This document shows positions 1 to 13,276 of a DNA stretch of 64,000 nt, piece by piece (the stretch's first letter is position 1; each line of letters begins with the position of its first letter). The stretch lies in assembly GCA_039096225.1 (NCBI GenBank), contig JBBPEB010000003.1:310001-374000 (forward strand). The letters are read 5' to 3'. A program made the position numbers and the translations under genes. The DNA is from Blastocystis sp. Blastoise (Eukaryota; Sar; Bigyra; Opalinata; Blastocystidae). The notes beneath the pieces were generated by a model. The model saw nothing but the letters and a program-made list of their open reading frames with translations. It did no database searches and was not told the origin of the DNA.

Positions 1-636
1 GATAATTATGATTTTCATAACTATTAATATTTTCTCTAGTCAATTATCCTCATTTTCTTTGAGTGTATACAGTATATTTATACTAATTACATCTCTCTTT
101 CTTCCTTCTCTTCCTTCTCTTCTCTTCTATCTCCCTCTTTCATTCCTCTTTGCAGTCTCCGTCAGCTATATACCTTCTTATTATCCTGTATATTTATTTA
201 TATTTATTATTCTATTTATTATTATTTTTTTATTATATTTGTTATTATATTATTTATTATATTTGTTATTATATTATTTATTATATTTGTTATATTTATT
301 ATATTTATTATAATTATATATTTATTATTATTATATTTATTTTATTAATTCTATTTGTTATATTTATTATTATTATTATTTATTATATTTATTATTATAT
401 ATTCCTTATAGAAATATTACAAAGTTTTGAGTTTATACGTAGTTCTCATTTCTATTCTCTGTTTCCTATTATATTATTTTCATAATATATATATGTGTAA
501 CGTATACTCAATAATAATGGGATATACACTTCTTATTGGTCCATTTATTCAGTATTACTTCCAGTTTGATAAGCAAGTCTATATGGGTCCGTGGATTATT
601 CCTCGCGTTCCTGTAGTATCGTATCATGAAGAATAA
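1..636 (+). CDS. Probable PIG-C/GPI2 (GPI GlcNAc-transferase subunit), 3' part
   Basis: This is the 3' end of a gene that begins left of the window. Two exons fit, 2-187 and 412-636, with an intron at 188-411 (GTATAT..TATAG, phase 0) made of ATT/TAT repeats. The protein is hydrophobic, with several predicted membrane segments. The stretch with SSQLSSFSLSVYSIF resembles the conserved SSRL..FxLVLFAI segment of PIG-C. After the intron, KYYKVLSL and the C-terminal YYFQFDKQVYMGPW resemble the K-x-x-I-x-GPW ending of that family. PIG-C is a membrane subunit of the ER complex that transfers GlcNAc to phosphatidylinositol, the first step of GPI-anchor synthesis. The identification rests on remembered family motifs and a short fragment, so it is tentative. 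The protein ends with PVVSYHEE before TAA. Confidence 0.55.
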
Positions 637-1205
637 ACATATAAACAAGAAGAATCTTAAATATTGTATTTATCATAAACAATTACTCTCTATATATATA
701 TAGAATACACTTTCTATGAGTGTTTTTTATATATAATAATGATAACCATTTTATTTTATTATCTTATACATATATTTCTCTTTATATTAAACAATATATT
801 TTACAAACAATACATATTTATAACTTTTTTTTTCTATATTAATATCTTTATATAATTATTCTTGCACGTTCTTTAATATATTAGCATAATTTCTTTATTG
901 TTCTCATAGGATAACAAACAGGTTTTGTTGAATAATATATTTTTATTATTATTATTATAAATAATTGATCATTTCTACTATGATTTTTGTATTTTAATGT
1001 AGTATTAAAATATAGTATTGAGGAATATATATGTAATTAACATTTTTTTATTTACTACATATTAAGCATTGAATATATATATATTTAATTTTAAAAATAT
1101 ATTCCCAGAAATACATATGAGCAAAAGAAAAATAGTAATTTATCATAATATATAACTATAAAATGGGCTTAAAACATCGATAATAATATGATAGATCAAT
1201 AAAGA
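637..1205. other. AT-rich intergenic spacer
   Basis: This is a convergent spacer between the 3' ends of the PIG-C-like gene and the minus-strand HEAT gene. It is very AT-rich with short TATATA runs. I see no ORF, RNA gene or extended repeat in it. Confidence 0.6.
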
Positions 1206-2812
1206 TTACTGATTATAATGTTTTAATGTATTTAAAGCCAACTCTTTTACTGCGGGATTTGAATCTTCTGCACATATACTTAAATACGTAATGATATTAA
1301 TATTTTCATTTTTATCCGTATTAATATTCAGTAATAATTCCAACAATTTACATGTATCCTTTATAGTAGAGTAGTTATATAATAATAGTAGTTATATAGT
1401 ATAGTGTATAATAGAATATAGTTGATGGAAATAATAAATAGTATATCATTAATTGAATATAATAAATAGTATATCATTAATTGAATTTAATGAATATAAA
1501 TGTATATAATAGCATATATTATAAAGAATAAAATAATAAATAATATATATATATATATCATTACAAGTCTTATATTAATGATTTTGTCCTTAGTAAGTAT
1601 AGAAAATGCAGGATAGAGAGTAGGTATAGTATTAGATATACGATCAAATGGAGAGGAATAGAGAGACAGAAGAGTCTATTATTTATATAATAAATAATAA
1701 ATAATAAATAATAAATAATAAATAATAAATAATAAATAATAAATAATAAATAATAAATAATAAATAATAAATAATAAATAATAAATAATAAATAATAAAT
1801 AATAAATAATAAATAATAAATAATAAATAATAAATAATAAATAATAAATAATAAATAATAAATAATAAATAATAAATAATAAATAATAAATAATAAATAA
1901 TAAATAATAAATAATAAATAATAAATAATAAATAATAAATAATAAATAATAAAATAATAAATAATAAATAATAAATAAAATAATAATAATATATACATTA
2001 ACCATAGTTCTTCGAACTTCTTTGTGTTTATGATTGGATAATAATGCTAACGATATAATCAGTTGTTCTTGAATCATGTGAATCTCTTCTTTCATTGTTA
2101 AATGGAGACAGTTCACAAATTGAAGTAATAAGACAGGACACTCAGGACAAGTGTCTTTTACATATATATGTACCATCTTTACTATGGTCTATATATATAT
2201 ACATAAATATGAATAAACCTTGATATATATCTATAAATAATAGATATTATTTATAATATATATAATAAATAATATAAATATACATCAAATTCTTTTAATA
2301 TTCCTTTTTTATTTATAGGTTCAATGTATATAGTTAAAACAGTTAAAGCCTAAATAAACATAACTAGCGTTCATTGTTAAAAAAGAAATTAAAAACATAC
2401 ACCAAGTTTGACTTCTTCTATTTCATTAGATGCTTTATCAATTAAATGTGTGAGTAATAGATGCATAAAAGAGTCACACATTTGCACTTTATCTTTATTT
2501 TCTTTAAGGGATTCATATGATTTTTCTTTAAATATATTTAAATCAGTAGTAAATCATATATAATATATAGATTCGAAATAAAACAAATTTTTGATTAAAA
2601 AAAAGTATACTTAATAAGGAACATGTGGATTCTCGACAAACATCATAGCTGTCCTCTATACCTAATTTTAGTAGTTGTTGATAGGAATTGCTTTTAATGC
2701 ATGTTTCATCCAAAGAATTTGTATCAAGAGAAGATTGTATTTTCAAAAGTGTTTCATTTCTCTTGAAATTATTTAACTTAGCATAGTCTTCAAGAATTTG
2801 ATCAAAATTCAT
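1206..2812 (-). CDS. Small HEAT-repeat protein (282 aa)
   Basis: Six exons give an unbroken 282-aa frame: 2611-2812, 2401-2525, 2284-2349, 1997-2188, 1565-1675 and 1206-1358. Donors are GTATAC, GTATGT, GTATAT or GTAATG, and all acceptors are AG. The protein is a run of paired helices of HEAT/ARM type; examples are MHLLLTHLIDKASNEIEEVK, ISLALLSNHKHKEVRRTMVN and the closing SNPAVKELALNTLKHY. The pattern recalls the N-terminal HEAT array of the dynein-arm assembly factor DNAAF5/HEATR2, but that protein is far longer and I cannot confirm the match. Functionally it can only be called an alpha-solenoid scaffold. It lies 130 bp from SDHAF3 in a head-to-head arrangement. Its fourth intron carries a large heptanucleotide repeat. 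Confidence 0.65.
1676..1996 (-). repeat. Heptanucleotide (AATAAAT)n array inside an intron
   Basis: Almost the whole fourth intron of the HEAT gene is a tandem 7-bp AATAAAT array, about 1688-1960. It ends with the AG acceptor at 1676-1677 and starts with GTATAT at 1996. Because 7 does not divide by 3, the array is open in translation and yields a spurious 7-residue periodic hydrophobic ORF. It should not be read as protein. Confidence 0.85.
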
Positions 2813-2942
2813 TCTTCAATAACTCTTGTGATCACAAAAGTCTTCGTTTTTCTTATTGCATCATTTTCCAAGTTTCTTTTAAGAATTATAGAGAAATAAT
2901 TCTATTTTCCATTCTATTCTTTATTATTAATAATAGTTACAT
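2813..2942. promoter_or_regulatory. Short shared promoter region, HEAT gene / SDHAF3
   Basis: Only 130 bp separate the two divergent start codons, so both promoters must lie here or overlap. No specific factor site is recognisable. The inference comes from geometry alone. Confidence 0.4.
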
Positions 2943-3299
2943 ATGTCTCTTTCACCACAGAAAAAACAATTCCTTTCTTTATACAAACGTATTCTTAAAC
3001 TCCACAGTCAAGTTTTACCTTTTGAGATGAGAGCTATTGGTAATTCCTTTGTAAAAAAAGAATTCAAAAGATGTAAAGATGCAAAACCAGAATTTATGAG
3101 AAGTTTTCTATGTGAATGGGAAAAATACTATACACAAATCAAGAATAGTCCTGCAAACAAAGTTGGTAGAGATTTATCAGAAGAAGATAAAGACTTATTA
3201 GATGATGATCAAAAAGTTCAATTTGATAATTTAAAGAAAGAAACTAAAAATTTATTCCGTAAAGACGAACCTATAGATAAAGAAATTAAAGAGATATAA
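2943..3299 (+). CDS. SDHAF3: Succinate dehydrogenase assembly factor 3 (ACN9/SDHAF3, LYR family)
   Basis: This is an intronless 118-aa protein. The LYR-type motif appears near residues 13-18 as SLYKRILKLH. It is followed by the family signature LPFEMRAIGNSFVKKEFKRC and KPEFMRSFLCEWEKYYTQI, which is diagnostic for ACN9/SDHAF3. Family members act in the mitochondrial matrix, helping the iron-sulfur subunit of complex II mature and protecting it from oxidants. The C-terminal 45 residues are charged and less conserved. No strong N-terminal targeting presequence is visible, but LYR proteins of this size often lack a long one. The start is the first ATG after a T-rich leader and fits the family length. 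The presence of SDHAF3 implies that the organism keeps an aerobic complex II. Confidence 0.92.
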   Translation: MSLSPQKKQFLSLYKRILKLHSQVLPFEMRAIGNSFVKKEFKRCKDAKPEFMRSFLCEWEKYYTQIKNSPANKVGRDLSEEDKDLLDDDQKVQFDNLKKETKNLFRKDEPIDKEIKEI

Positions 3300-3614
3300 T
3301 TTCATTGATTATGAATATTTTCCATTATTATTGTGTTGTTTATATTAATATAGATTAAATATTAATATATTGTATTATATTAAGAAATAATTGAATACAC
3401 AACAAAACAAGGTTTATCATAAATAAAATACTGTATACTCCTAAAGTTGAATAGAGAATACAACAATTTATTGTAATTACAATATTTTTCTTTGCGTTTT
3501 CAAAAAAAAAAAAATTATTCAATGAATACAAAATAATTTCAGATATATATATATATAAATGAACATTTAAAAATTTGAATATATATAAGTATTCTATATA
3601 AAAGTATAAATAAT

Positions 3615-5436
<1,822 letters not shown>

Positions 5437-6340
5437 ATGTAATCAAGTATATATAGAGTCTTTACGTCTTCAAAAAAATGACATTTTTGTATTTGTAAAA
5501 AAAATGTGGATGAAAACATATTAATGATTATTTAGGTTTCTTAAATACGTTTTCGATTATTCCCATGGAAAGAAAATGTAGTCGTTGTCATGCATAAATA
5601 ATTCTTTCCATTCCAATGATTGGTACTTCCGTTGTTATAATGATTTCATTTGTTAATAGGAGATGCACTCAATTTTATCCAATAAATAGAATAGAAAACA
5701 TTATTCTCATTTTTTGTGATTTTATTTAATTTACTTTTATTAATCCATTTCTTTTATTATATTCATTTAATATATATAGAGGTGAGATCATTAACTATTC
5801 TATCATTGTTCAAAAAATATTTTTAGATACAGTTGTATTCAAATAATGTTTTCTCTTGTAATAGTTTTTTATTTTAATGATATTGTTAGCAGCAAATAAT
5901 TATCATTATTTTAATTAACATTAGATAAAAGATAGTATAATAAAAAATTTAAGATTCGTATTGTATAGAAAAAAAAAATCATTTATCCATCAAGGAAAAT
6001 GTGATATTTAAATTAAATTAATCTAACCTAAATTATAGAAGACTCATCGAGATTCAACGCAATAATAGTGATCAACGAAAAATTTACTAAAGATATATTT
6101 TTATGTAGAATCATCTTATAAGATCACTTCTAATTCTTTCTGATATGATATTCATAAAATCTAGTATATTATGATGATGATAAATGAGTAGCATCTTTAG
6201 AGACATGGTATTCACTATAGATAGAATAGCTTGTTGTAAGCTTTAAGCCTAGAGGAACATTTCCGTAAAAGTTATAAAATAACTATAAAACGTTTTGTTA
6301 TTCTAAAGCAAATATTAAAACAAAAACAAAAGAAATAAAA
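5437..6340. other. Divergent intergenic region, UMP synthase / helicase
   Basis: About 900 bp separate two divergent start codons, so the region must hold both promoters. It is AT-rich with no ORF. One site at about 5558-5571 (TTATTCCCATGGAA) resembles the dispersed palindrome family described under findings. Nothing else stands out. Confidence 0.5.
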
Positions 6341-7456
6341 ATGCTGTCCTTCACGATTTCAAAGCCTTTACTTAGAGCAAATCATCTTTGTAGATTTGCC
6401 TCTTCATTCAGAGATCTTGGTGTTAGTGATAACATCATGAAGCGTCTTAACGAAAAGAAGTATCGTTTTCCTACACCCGTTCAGAAGGCAGTGATTCCGA
6501 TGTTGTTAGAAGGCGAAAAGGATGTTGTAATTAACTCCGAATCAGCTTCAGGTAAAACATTGGCTTATTTGTTACCATTAGTTCAAGCGAAGCAACAAAA
6601 TTCACGTAATTATTCAATTATTATGACTCCTAGACCAGAACTGAGTATTCAAATGAATACTATAATAAGAAGATTAGATCCTGATGTTACACTTGAAAAC
6701 TCAAATTCTTATTTTTTTACAAAATATATTCATAATGAAACTCCTAATTTTTTAATATCCACACCCGCCATGTTTTTAACTGTATATATATATATGTTTT
6801 TTATTGTGTTGTTGCTGTTTATATATGTTTTTATTTAATATTTTTATATTTTTATATTTTTTTTAAATATTTTTATATTTTAATTTAATATATTTATATT
6901 TTTATATTTTTGTTTCTAGCAATATTTGAAGTATTACAATAGTCGTCGTTTCCTTGAGAATAGTTATATAACTCCAAAGTATTTTGTTATTGATGAAGTC
7001 GATTGTGTATTAAACCAAGAGTACGGAGAAAACATGAAAACAGTTTTAAAATTATTACATAAAACATCACCCAATACTCAATTCATTTATTCTGGTGCCA
7101 CTATACCCACTAATGGTATATATTAGTATTATTATTTTATTTTATTATATTTATTATATATATTATTATATATATTATTATATATATTATTATATTTATT
7201 TTGTTTATTATATAATTATTATATTTCATTAAAAATTTTTATTACTATATTATATATGATCTCTTCTATATACATATAGGTGCTTCTACACCAGGTGGTT
7301 TTTTAACACAAGCATTTCCGTCATTAAAATGGTATCAATCCTCGTCAGTAAATACTATTCCTGGTCACGTGACTGTGGATTTCATGAACTTTGACGTCAC
7401 AAAATGTGGAGAAGAAGAAAAGAAATTAAAGTTACTTGTATGAATATATATATAAT

Positions 7457-7501
<45 letters not shown>

Positions 7502-8102
7502 TATTATTAGACTTTTATAGAGTATAATTATAATTCTTATCTATATATGTATATATATATATAGGAGTTAATAGTCCAGAATCATAGTCAGCCACCCGTA
7601 GTGTTCTTTAATAATACAGATACACTCGCTCGTATATATACATACCTTCTTAGTCAACGAATTAATTGTGCCTATATTAGTAGAGTATATATATATAACT
7701 TATTATACTTTATTTTTCTTTTATTTATATATAAAAATATATTTATATATAACTTATTATACTTTATTTTTTTTTATTTATATATAAAAATATATTTATA
7801 TATAACTTATGATCCTATATTTCTTCTTGTATTTATATATATAATTATATGTATATAAATACATTAATTCCATTAATATATCTATACTTATTCTATAATA
7901 GGATATTACAATATCCAATCGAGTTAATTTAGTTCATTTATTACAAAAGAATAAATTTGATTGTTTATTATCAACAGATATTTTATCTCGAGGAATTGAT
8001 ACACCCCTTTTAACAACTGAAATTCAATATGAATTCTCTAATGATGTTTCCAGTTTTATTAATCGCTGTGGTAGAGTCGGTCGTTCCAGTCAAGCTTCTC
8101 AT

Positions 8103-8167
<65 letters not shown>

Positions 8168-8401
8168 CATTACTATATAGTCTATTGTTTTGTGGATTAT
8201 AATCATCAAAAATTATCATCCTCTATTCAAGTATATATATGATTACAATTATATATATTATTATATATATTATTAATATAGGAAATAGGAGTTCATAATA
8301 ATTTATCATCTTTATATTCACATAATAGAATGTTAGCTCGAAAATTAAAGAAAGAATCATCATATCCATATAATTCCTATGATGATCAAATGTCCAAATA
8401 A
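6341..8401 (+). CDS. DEAD-box type RNA helicase, probably mitochondrial
   Basis: Seven exons (6341-6781, 6920-7115, 7280-7437, 7565-7684, 7902-8103, 8181-8230 and 8282-8401) give 428 aa with consistent phases. Both RecA domains are present: Q motif FPTPVQ, motif I SASGKT (usually TGSGKT), Ia TPRPELSIQ, motif II DEVD instead of DEAD, motif III SGAT, motif IV VVFFNNTDTL, motif V STDILSRGID and motif VI NRCGRVGR. The first 25 residues are basic, hydroxylated and free of acids, as in a mitochondrial presequence. The deviations in motifs I and II are notable, but the nucleotide-binding Lys and Asp-Glu remain, so ATPase activity is plausible. A role in organelle RNA splicing, ribosome assembly or decay is inferred from family only. 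Introns are TA-rich, and the fifth is largely a (TA)n run. Confidence 0.88.
8104..8180 (+). repeat. (TA)n microsatellite intron in the helicase gene
   Basis: The intron opens G(TA)n for about 60 bp, followed by a short tail ending TATATAG. It separates the motif VI exon from a 50-nt exon. Confidence 0.8.
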
Positions 8402-8655
8402 TTAATTATATCTAAATATATATATTTATTATGTGTGTTATATTAATATTATACAAAATAAAAAATTTATCTTTTGTTTATTTTAGAGACAAGTTGTATT
8501 TCAAAACAAAAGAATATACATATAAACAAAACAAAAAATATAATTGAGAAATATTTAAGAACACACATATAGCAAAATAAACCCCATAATGTTTGTTATG
8601 TTATCTTACATAGAGTTGCAGGCAACAGCATTAAAAATTAACTAGGAAACAACAT

Positions 8656-10779
8656 TTAATCGACTTCTTCCATATCACCATCTTCTTCTTCATTAGCTTC
8701 TTCAAGAGGAGGAACTTCTTCTTCGTTAGTTTCAATTTCAGGTTCATCATCAACAGATAAACCTAATTTAATAAGTTTATGAATTCTATTAGCGAATTCA
8801 GAAGGATCTTCAAGAGAGAAACCAGAAGAAAGAAGAGCAGTTTCATATAATAACCATACTAAATCCTTAACAGTAGGATCACTCTTATTTTGTTCAACTT
8901 TTTCTCTAAGAGATTTAACAATAGAATGAGTAGGATTAATTTCCATAGTCTTCTTAGAAGACATCATACCAAAAGAACTATTTCTTAAAGCTTGAGCTTT
9001 CATGATTCTTTCCATATTAGCAGACCAACCATATTCACCAGTAACTAAACAACAAGGAGAATCAGCTAATCTGTTAGAAACAGTGACTTTTTCAATCTTA
9101 TCACCAAGTAATTCTTTAATAGTATCACAAAGAGTAGTACAAGCTTTCTTTTCTTCTTCAAAAGATTTCTTTTCATCTTCAGTTTCTTCTAAATCAAGAT
9201 TTTCCTTAGTAGCACAAATAAGATTCTTTTCATTATAAGTCTTAAGAGTAGTAATACAATATTCATCAATAGGATCAACAAGATAAAGAACTTCATAACC
9301 TCTCTTCTTTAATTGTTCAAGGAAAGGAGAATTCTTAACAGCTTCAAGAGATTCACCAGTTACATAATAAATACCTTTTTGACCTTCTTTCATTCTTTCA
9401 ATATATTCATCAAAACTAACAAATTCATCACCACTCTTAGAAGATTGATAACGAAGTAATTTAGCAAGACGTTCACGATTAGCAGAATCTTCATGAACAC
9501 CAAATTTAAGATTCTTAGCAAATTGTTCATAGAATTTCATATACTTTTCTTTATCTTCAGCAAGATTTTCAAACATACCAATACACTTCTTAACAATATT
9601 CTTTTGAATAACATTAAGAATCTTATTTTGTTGAAGAACTTCTCTAGAAATATTAAGAGGAAGATCATCAGAATCAACTACACCACGAATAAAGGAAAGA
9701 TATTCAGGAATTAATTCTTCACAATCATCCATAATAAATACACGTCTAACGTATAATTTAATGTTATTACGCTTCTTCTTAGATTCAAACATATCAAAAG
9801 GAGCTCTCTTAGGAACATAAAGAAGAGCACGGAATTCAAGTTGACCTTCAACAGCAAAATGTTCATGAGCTAAAGCATCATCCCAATCATTAGAAATATT
9901 CTTATAAAAAGCATTATATTCTTCTTCAGTAACTTCATCCTTAGGTCTCATCCAAATAGGTTTTTGTTTATTTAATTCTTCCCATTCATGAGTAACCTTC
10001 TTCACTTTCTTTGTTTTCTTTTCATCTTCTTTTTCATCTTTCTTTTCTTCTTCATCATCCTTAACTTCTTCCATCTTAGGTTCTTCTTCTTCTTCATCTT
10101 CTTTCTTATCTTCTTCTTCTTCTTCTACAGGAACTTCTTCTTCAACAGTCTTTTCTACCCAAAGTTTAATAGGGAAAGCAATAAATTCAGAATGTTTCTT
10201 AACTAATTCACGAATAGTCTTTTCTTCTAACATTTCTTCTTGATCAGGTTTTATATTAAGAATAATCTTAGTACCACGACCAAGAGGTTCATCTTCACTA
10301 GGACGAATAGTAAAAGAACCACCAGCAGCAGATTCCCAAACATATTGATCATCATCGTTACTCTTAGAAATAACAGTAACTTTATCAGCAACAAGATAAG
10401 CAGAATAGAAACCAACACCAAATTGACCAATCATAGAGACATCAGTAGTACCAGCTTGAAGAGCTTCCATAAAAGCTTTAGTACCAGAACGAGCAATTGT
10501 ACCAAGGTTATTAATTAAATCAGCCTTAGTCATACCAATACCAGTATCACGAATAGTAAGAGTCTTATTTGTCTTATCAGCAATGATCTCAATCATTAAT
10601 TCCTTACAAGAATCAAGCTTAGTAGGATCAGTAAGAGATTCATATCTAATCTTATCAAGAGCATCAGAAGCATTTGAAATTAATTCACGAAGGAATACTT
10701 CCTTATTCTTGTAAAATGTATTAATAATTAAACTCATTAATTGAGTAATATCAGCACTAAAAGCAAAAGTTTCAGCCAT
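8656..10779 (-). CDS. Cytosolic heat shock protein HSP90
   Basis: This is a single-exon gene of 707 aa. The N-terminal GHKL ATPase is intact: [26 protein letters not shown] and [16 protein letters not shown] charged, Glu/Lys-rich linker follows at about residues 210-265. The middle domain includes [14 protein letters not shown] with the catalytic Arg. The C-terminal dimerisation domain ends in MEEVD, the docking site for TPR co-chaperones, so this is the cytosolic paralogue rather than the ER or mitochondrial form. It folds and activates kinases, receptors and other clients. Absence of introns in a window where most genes are spliced is common for heat-inducible genes, whose expression must survive stress-inhibited splicing. 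Two TTCTAGAA sites lie upstream. The ORFs on the opposite strand are shadows. Confidence 0.98.
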   Translation of the reverse strand: MAETFAFSADITQLMSLIINTFYKNKEVFLRELISNASDALDKIRYESLTDPTKLDSCKELMIEIIADKTNKTLTIRDTGIGMTKADLINNLGTIARSGTKAFMEALQAGTTDVSMIGQFGVGFYSAYLVADKVTVISKSNDDDQYVWESAAGGSFTIRPSEDEPLGRGTKIILNIKPDQEEMLEEKTIRELVKKHSEFIAFPIKLWVEKTVEEEVPVEEEEEDKKEDEEEEEPKMEEVKDDEEEKKDEKEDEKKTKKVKKVTHEWEELNKQKPIWMRPKDEVTEEEYNAFYKNISNDWDDALAHEHFAVEGQLEFRALLYVPKRAPFDMFESKKKRNNIKLYVRRVFIMDDCEELIPEYLSFIRGVVDSDDLPLNISREVLQQNKILNVIQKNIVKKCIGMFENLAEDKEKYMKFYEQFAKNLKFGVHEDSANRERLAKLLRYQSSKSGDEFVSFDEYIERMKEGQKGIYYVTGESLEAVKNSPFLEQLKKRGYEVLYLVDPIDEYCITTLKTYNEKNLICATKENLDLEETEDEKKSFEEEKKACTTLCDTIKELLGDKIEKVTVSNRLADSPCCLVTGEYGWSANMERIMKAQALRNSSFGMMSSKKTMEINPTHSIVKSLREKVEQNKSDPTVKDLVWLLYETALLSSGFSLEDPSEFANRIHKLIKLGLSVDDEPEIETNEEEVPPLEEANEEEDGDMEEVD

Positions 10780-11674
10780 GTTACTTCTTTTTTCTTAAAA
10801 TATATAATAAAAACAAAAAAATATGAAAAATTATCTTTAGATGAACATGCTAAGTCTTTCCATTTGTATCATTTAGCAACTTCTAGAACTATATCAGAAT
10901 TATATTTTAGTAATTTATATGGTCCTTAATTTCGTATAAGAAATAGATATACTTAAAAAAGTGAATAGGGTTCTTTTATAAATTATAGGCCTTTATGTCA
11001 AACATGATCGATTTCTTCGTAGAAAACGATATAGAAAAAAGACAGTAATTTTGTAGTTTAGAACACTCAAGAAGTTCTAGAATCATGAGACCTTTTACCA
11101 TATAGGAATGCAAGAACCGTGGTTATCTAATCAAAACAAAGCTCTTTGTTGGAAATTTTTATGGAATTAGAAAAGAAGCCAGATTCTTTTAAACACAAAT
11201 ACTGTTTTTAAATAATGGAAATCTTTTAAAAGCGTTTAACAATAAAAATAAATGAACGAAACGAATAGGATAAATAAGTTTATATGACTGAAGGGATAAT
11301 ATAATATCGAATAAAATAGACGAATATGGTGAACAAAAGGAAAAAGATATTGAAATTGAAAACAACGAAAACGAAGAATATATATAGATAGCAACCGATA
11401 GAAAGAACAGAAAGAAAGAAGTAAAATGAATTGCTTTCAAAATAATGAAAAGTAATAGATAAATCAAGAAATGAATGGAGAAAAACTACTCACAAAAAAA
11501 AATAAATAGTACTAAAAAATAATAATAAAGATAAATAAAATAACATAAATATATTAAATTAGGTATTTCTTGAAATATCAATAAAGAAAAATCGGTATAT
11601 TTGAAGTATGGAGAGTTTTACATATATAAGCACATAAAAATAAGTAAATTGTTGTACATATTATCTATTTATAA
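10780..11674. other. Intergenic region upstream of HSP90
   Basis: About 900 bp separate the HSP90 start from the 3' end of the next minus-strand gene. It contains the candidate heat-shock elements and otherwise purine-rich, AT-rich sequence with no supported ORF. Confidence 0.5.
10881..11083 (-). promoter_or_regulatory. Candidate heat-shock elements upstream of HSP90
   Basis: Two copies of the palindrome TTCTAGAA (10881-10888 and about 11075-11082) lie about 100 and 300 bp before the start codon. Each gives an nTTCnnGAAn pair, two of the three inverted units in a canonical heat-shock element. The second has a further GAA nearby, but off by one base. The same octamer occurs by chance elsewhere (about 26559), so support is moderate. 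Confidence 0.4.
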
Positions 11675-12181
11675 TTATATGTTATATGATTTATCATTAT
11701 ATTCTTCAAAGTCAATAGGAATAGTTTCAAGACCTAATTTATTTAATAACTTTACAAAAAATCTACATCTTCCCTGACTATATATATATAATAAAATAAT
11801 TGTTTTTATTTAATAATTTGTATTTAAATAGAATAGAAGATAGATATATAATAGATATGTAAAATGAATATATATACCTATAAACAGGTTCTCTTAGTTT
11901 ATCTAATAATTCATCATTATTGATCACATCTCGAGATAATAAATACGGGTCCACTCTATATAGTATTGTTTATAGTATTGTTTATAGTATTATATATATT
12001 ATTGTATAGAGTATTATATATATTATTGTATATAGTATTGTATATGTTATTGTATATGTTATTGTATATATTATTGTATATAGTATTGTATATATTATTG
12101 TATATATTATTGTATATATTATAGTATATTGTATTGATTATAGTATTGATTTATATAATACATATACAATAGTCTATATAT

Positions 12182-12212
<31 letters not shown>

Positions 12213-12777
12213 CTCAATATGTAATGCTGTTAAAAGACTCATTCCTTTTCCATTCTTTGTTAAAACACCTGCTAAACTGTTCTCCGGACAAAGTAACTCC
12301 TTCTGACGCTTATAATGTAATATAGGAATATAACTATAATTAGGAACCTCGGTCACACTTGGAACAAAATAAGGTCCTCCTTTATAAAATGATGTACCCA
12401 CACGGTTTTGTTTCTATATATATATATATATTAATACATACATATATATATATATTAATAGATATATATAACTAAATATATATATACATGTATATCATCG
12501 AAGAATGAGAAATCTACCGAATAACTACCTCCATTGCTGGTATAACTAAACCCTATATATGTAATTATATATATTATAAGATTCATAATAAAAACAGAAT
12601 TAAAACTCATATTAGTTTTTATATGAATACAATAAAAGATATATAAAATGATTATATATATATATATATATTATATTACAGTATTAATGTTATTATTATT
12701 ATTATATATATATATACCTGAGAGAGCTGGTCCGACTGCTTTTCCGTGAAATAATCCAAGTTCACGATCATCAGCAA

Positions 12778-12843
<66 letters not shown>

Positions 12844-13238
12844 AATTATAATTTAATTATAATTATATTTAGTTTCTTAAGTATATATAATAGAGAAACA
12901 AAAATGAGTGAAATAAAACGAAATTTAATAGAGTCTACATATATATATACCTGAATATTTGTTCCCATACCAAACTCTACACGTTCTGTAGCAAAATAAC
13001 TATATATAGATATATATATATATAACTAATAAAAAGAAATAAAGATAGTTCTATAAATATTCTAAGTCTATTAATTATAATAGGTATTATATGTAATAAA
13101 CATCTAAAAACATTATATATATATACGCTCCTGCACATATTCCTACGAATCTCCCTCCTTCTTCGACCCACTGTTTAATCCGTTTTATCGACCCATTCCC
13201 TCTACGGGTACTCAACTTTTGCTATATATATATATATA

Positions 13239-13276
<38 letters not shown>

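Noticed and set aside
1570-2176. Two long minus-strand ORFs with periodic LLFIIYY repeats
   Set aside because: They are translations of the 7-bp AATAAAT intron array joined to a real 64-codon exon (1997-2188); the repeat itself is not coding.
9988-10518. Plus-strand ORFs across HSP90
   Set aside because: They are shadows of the HSP90 acidic linker and ATPase region on the opposite strand; composition is dominated by Phe/Leu.
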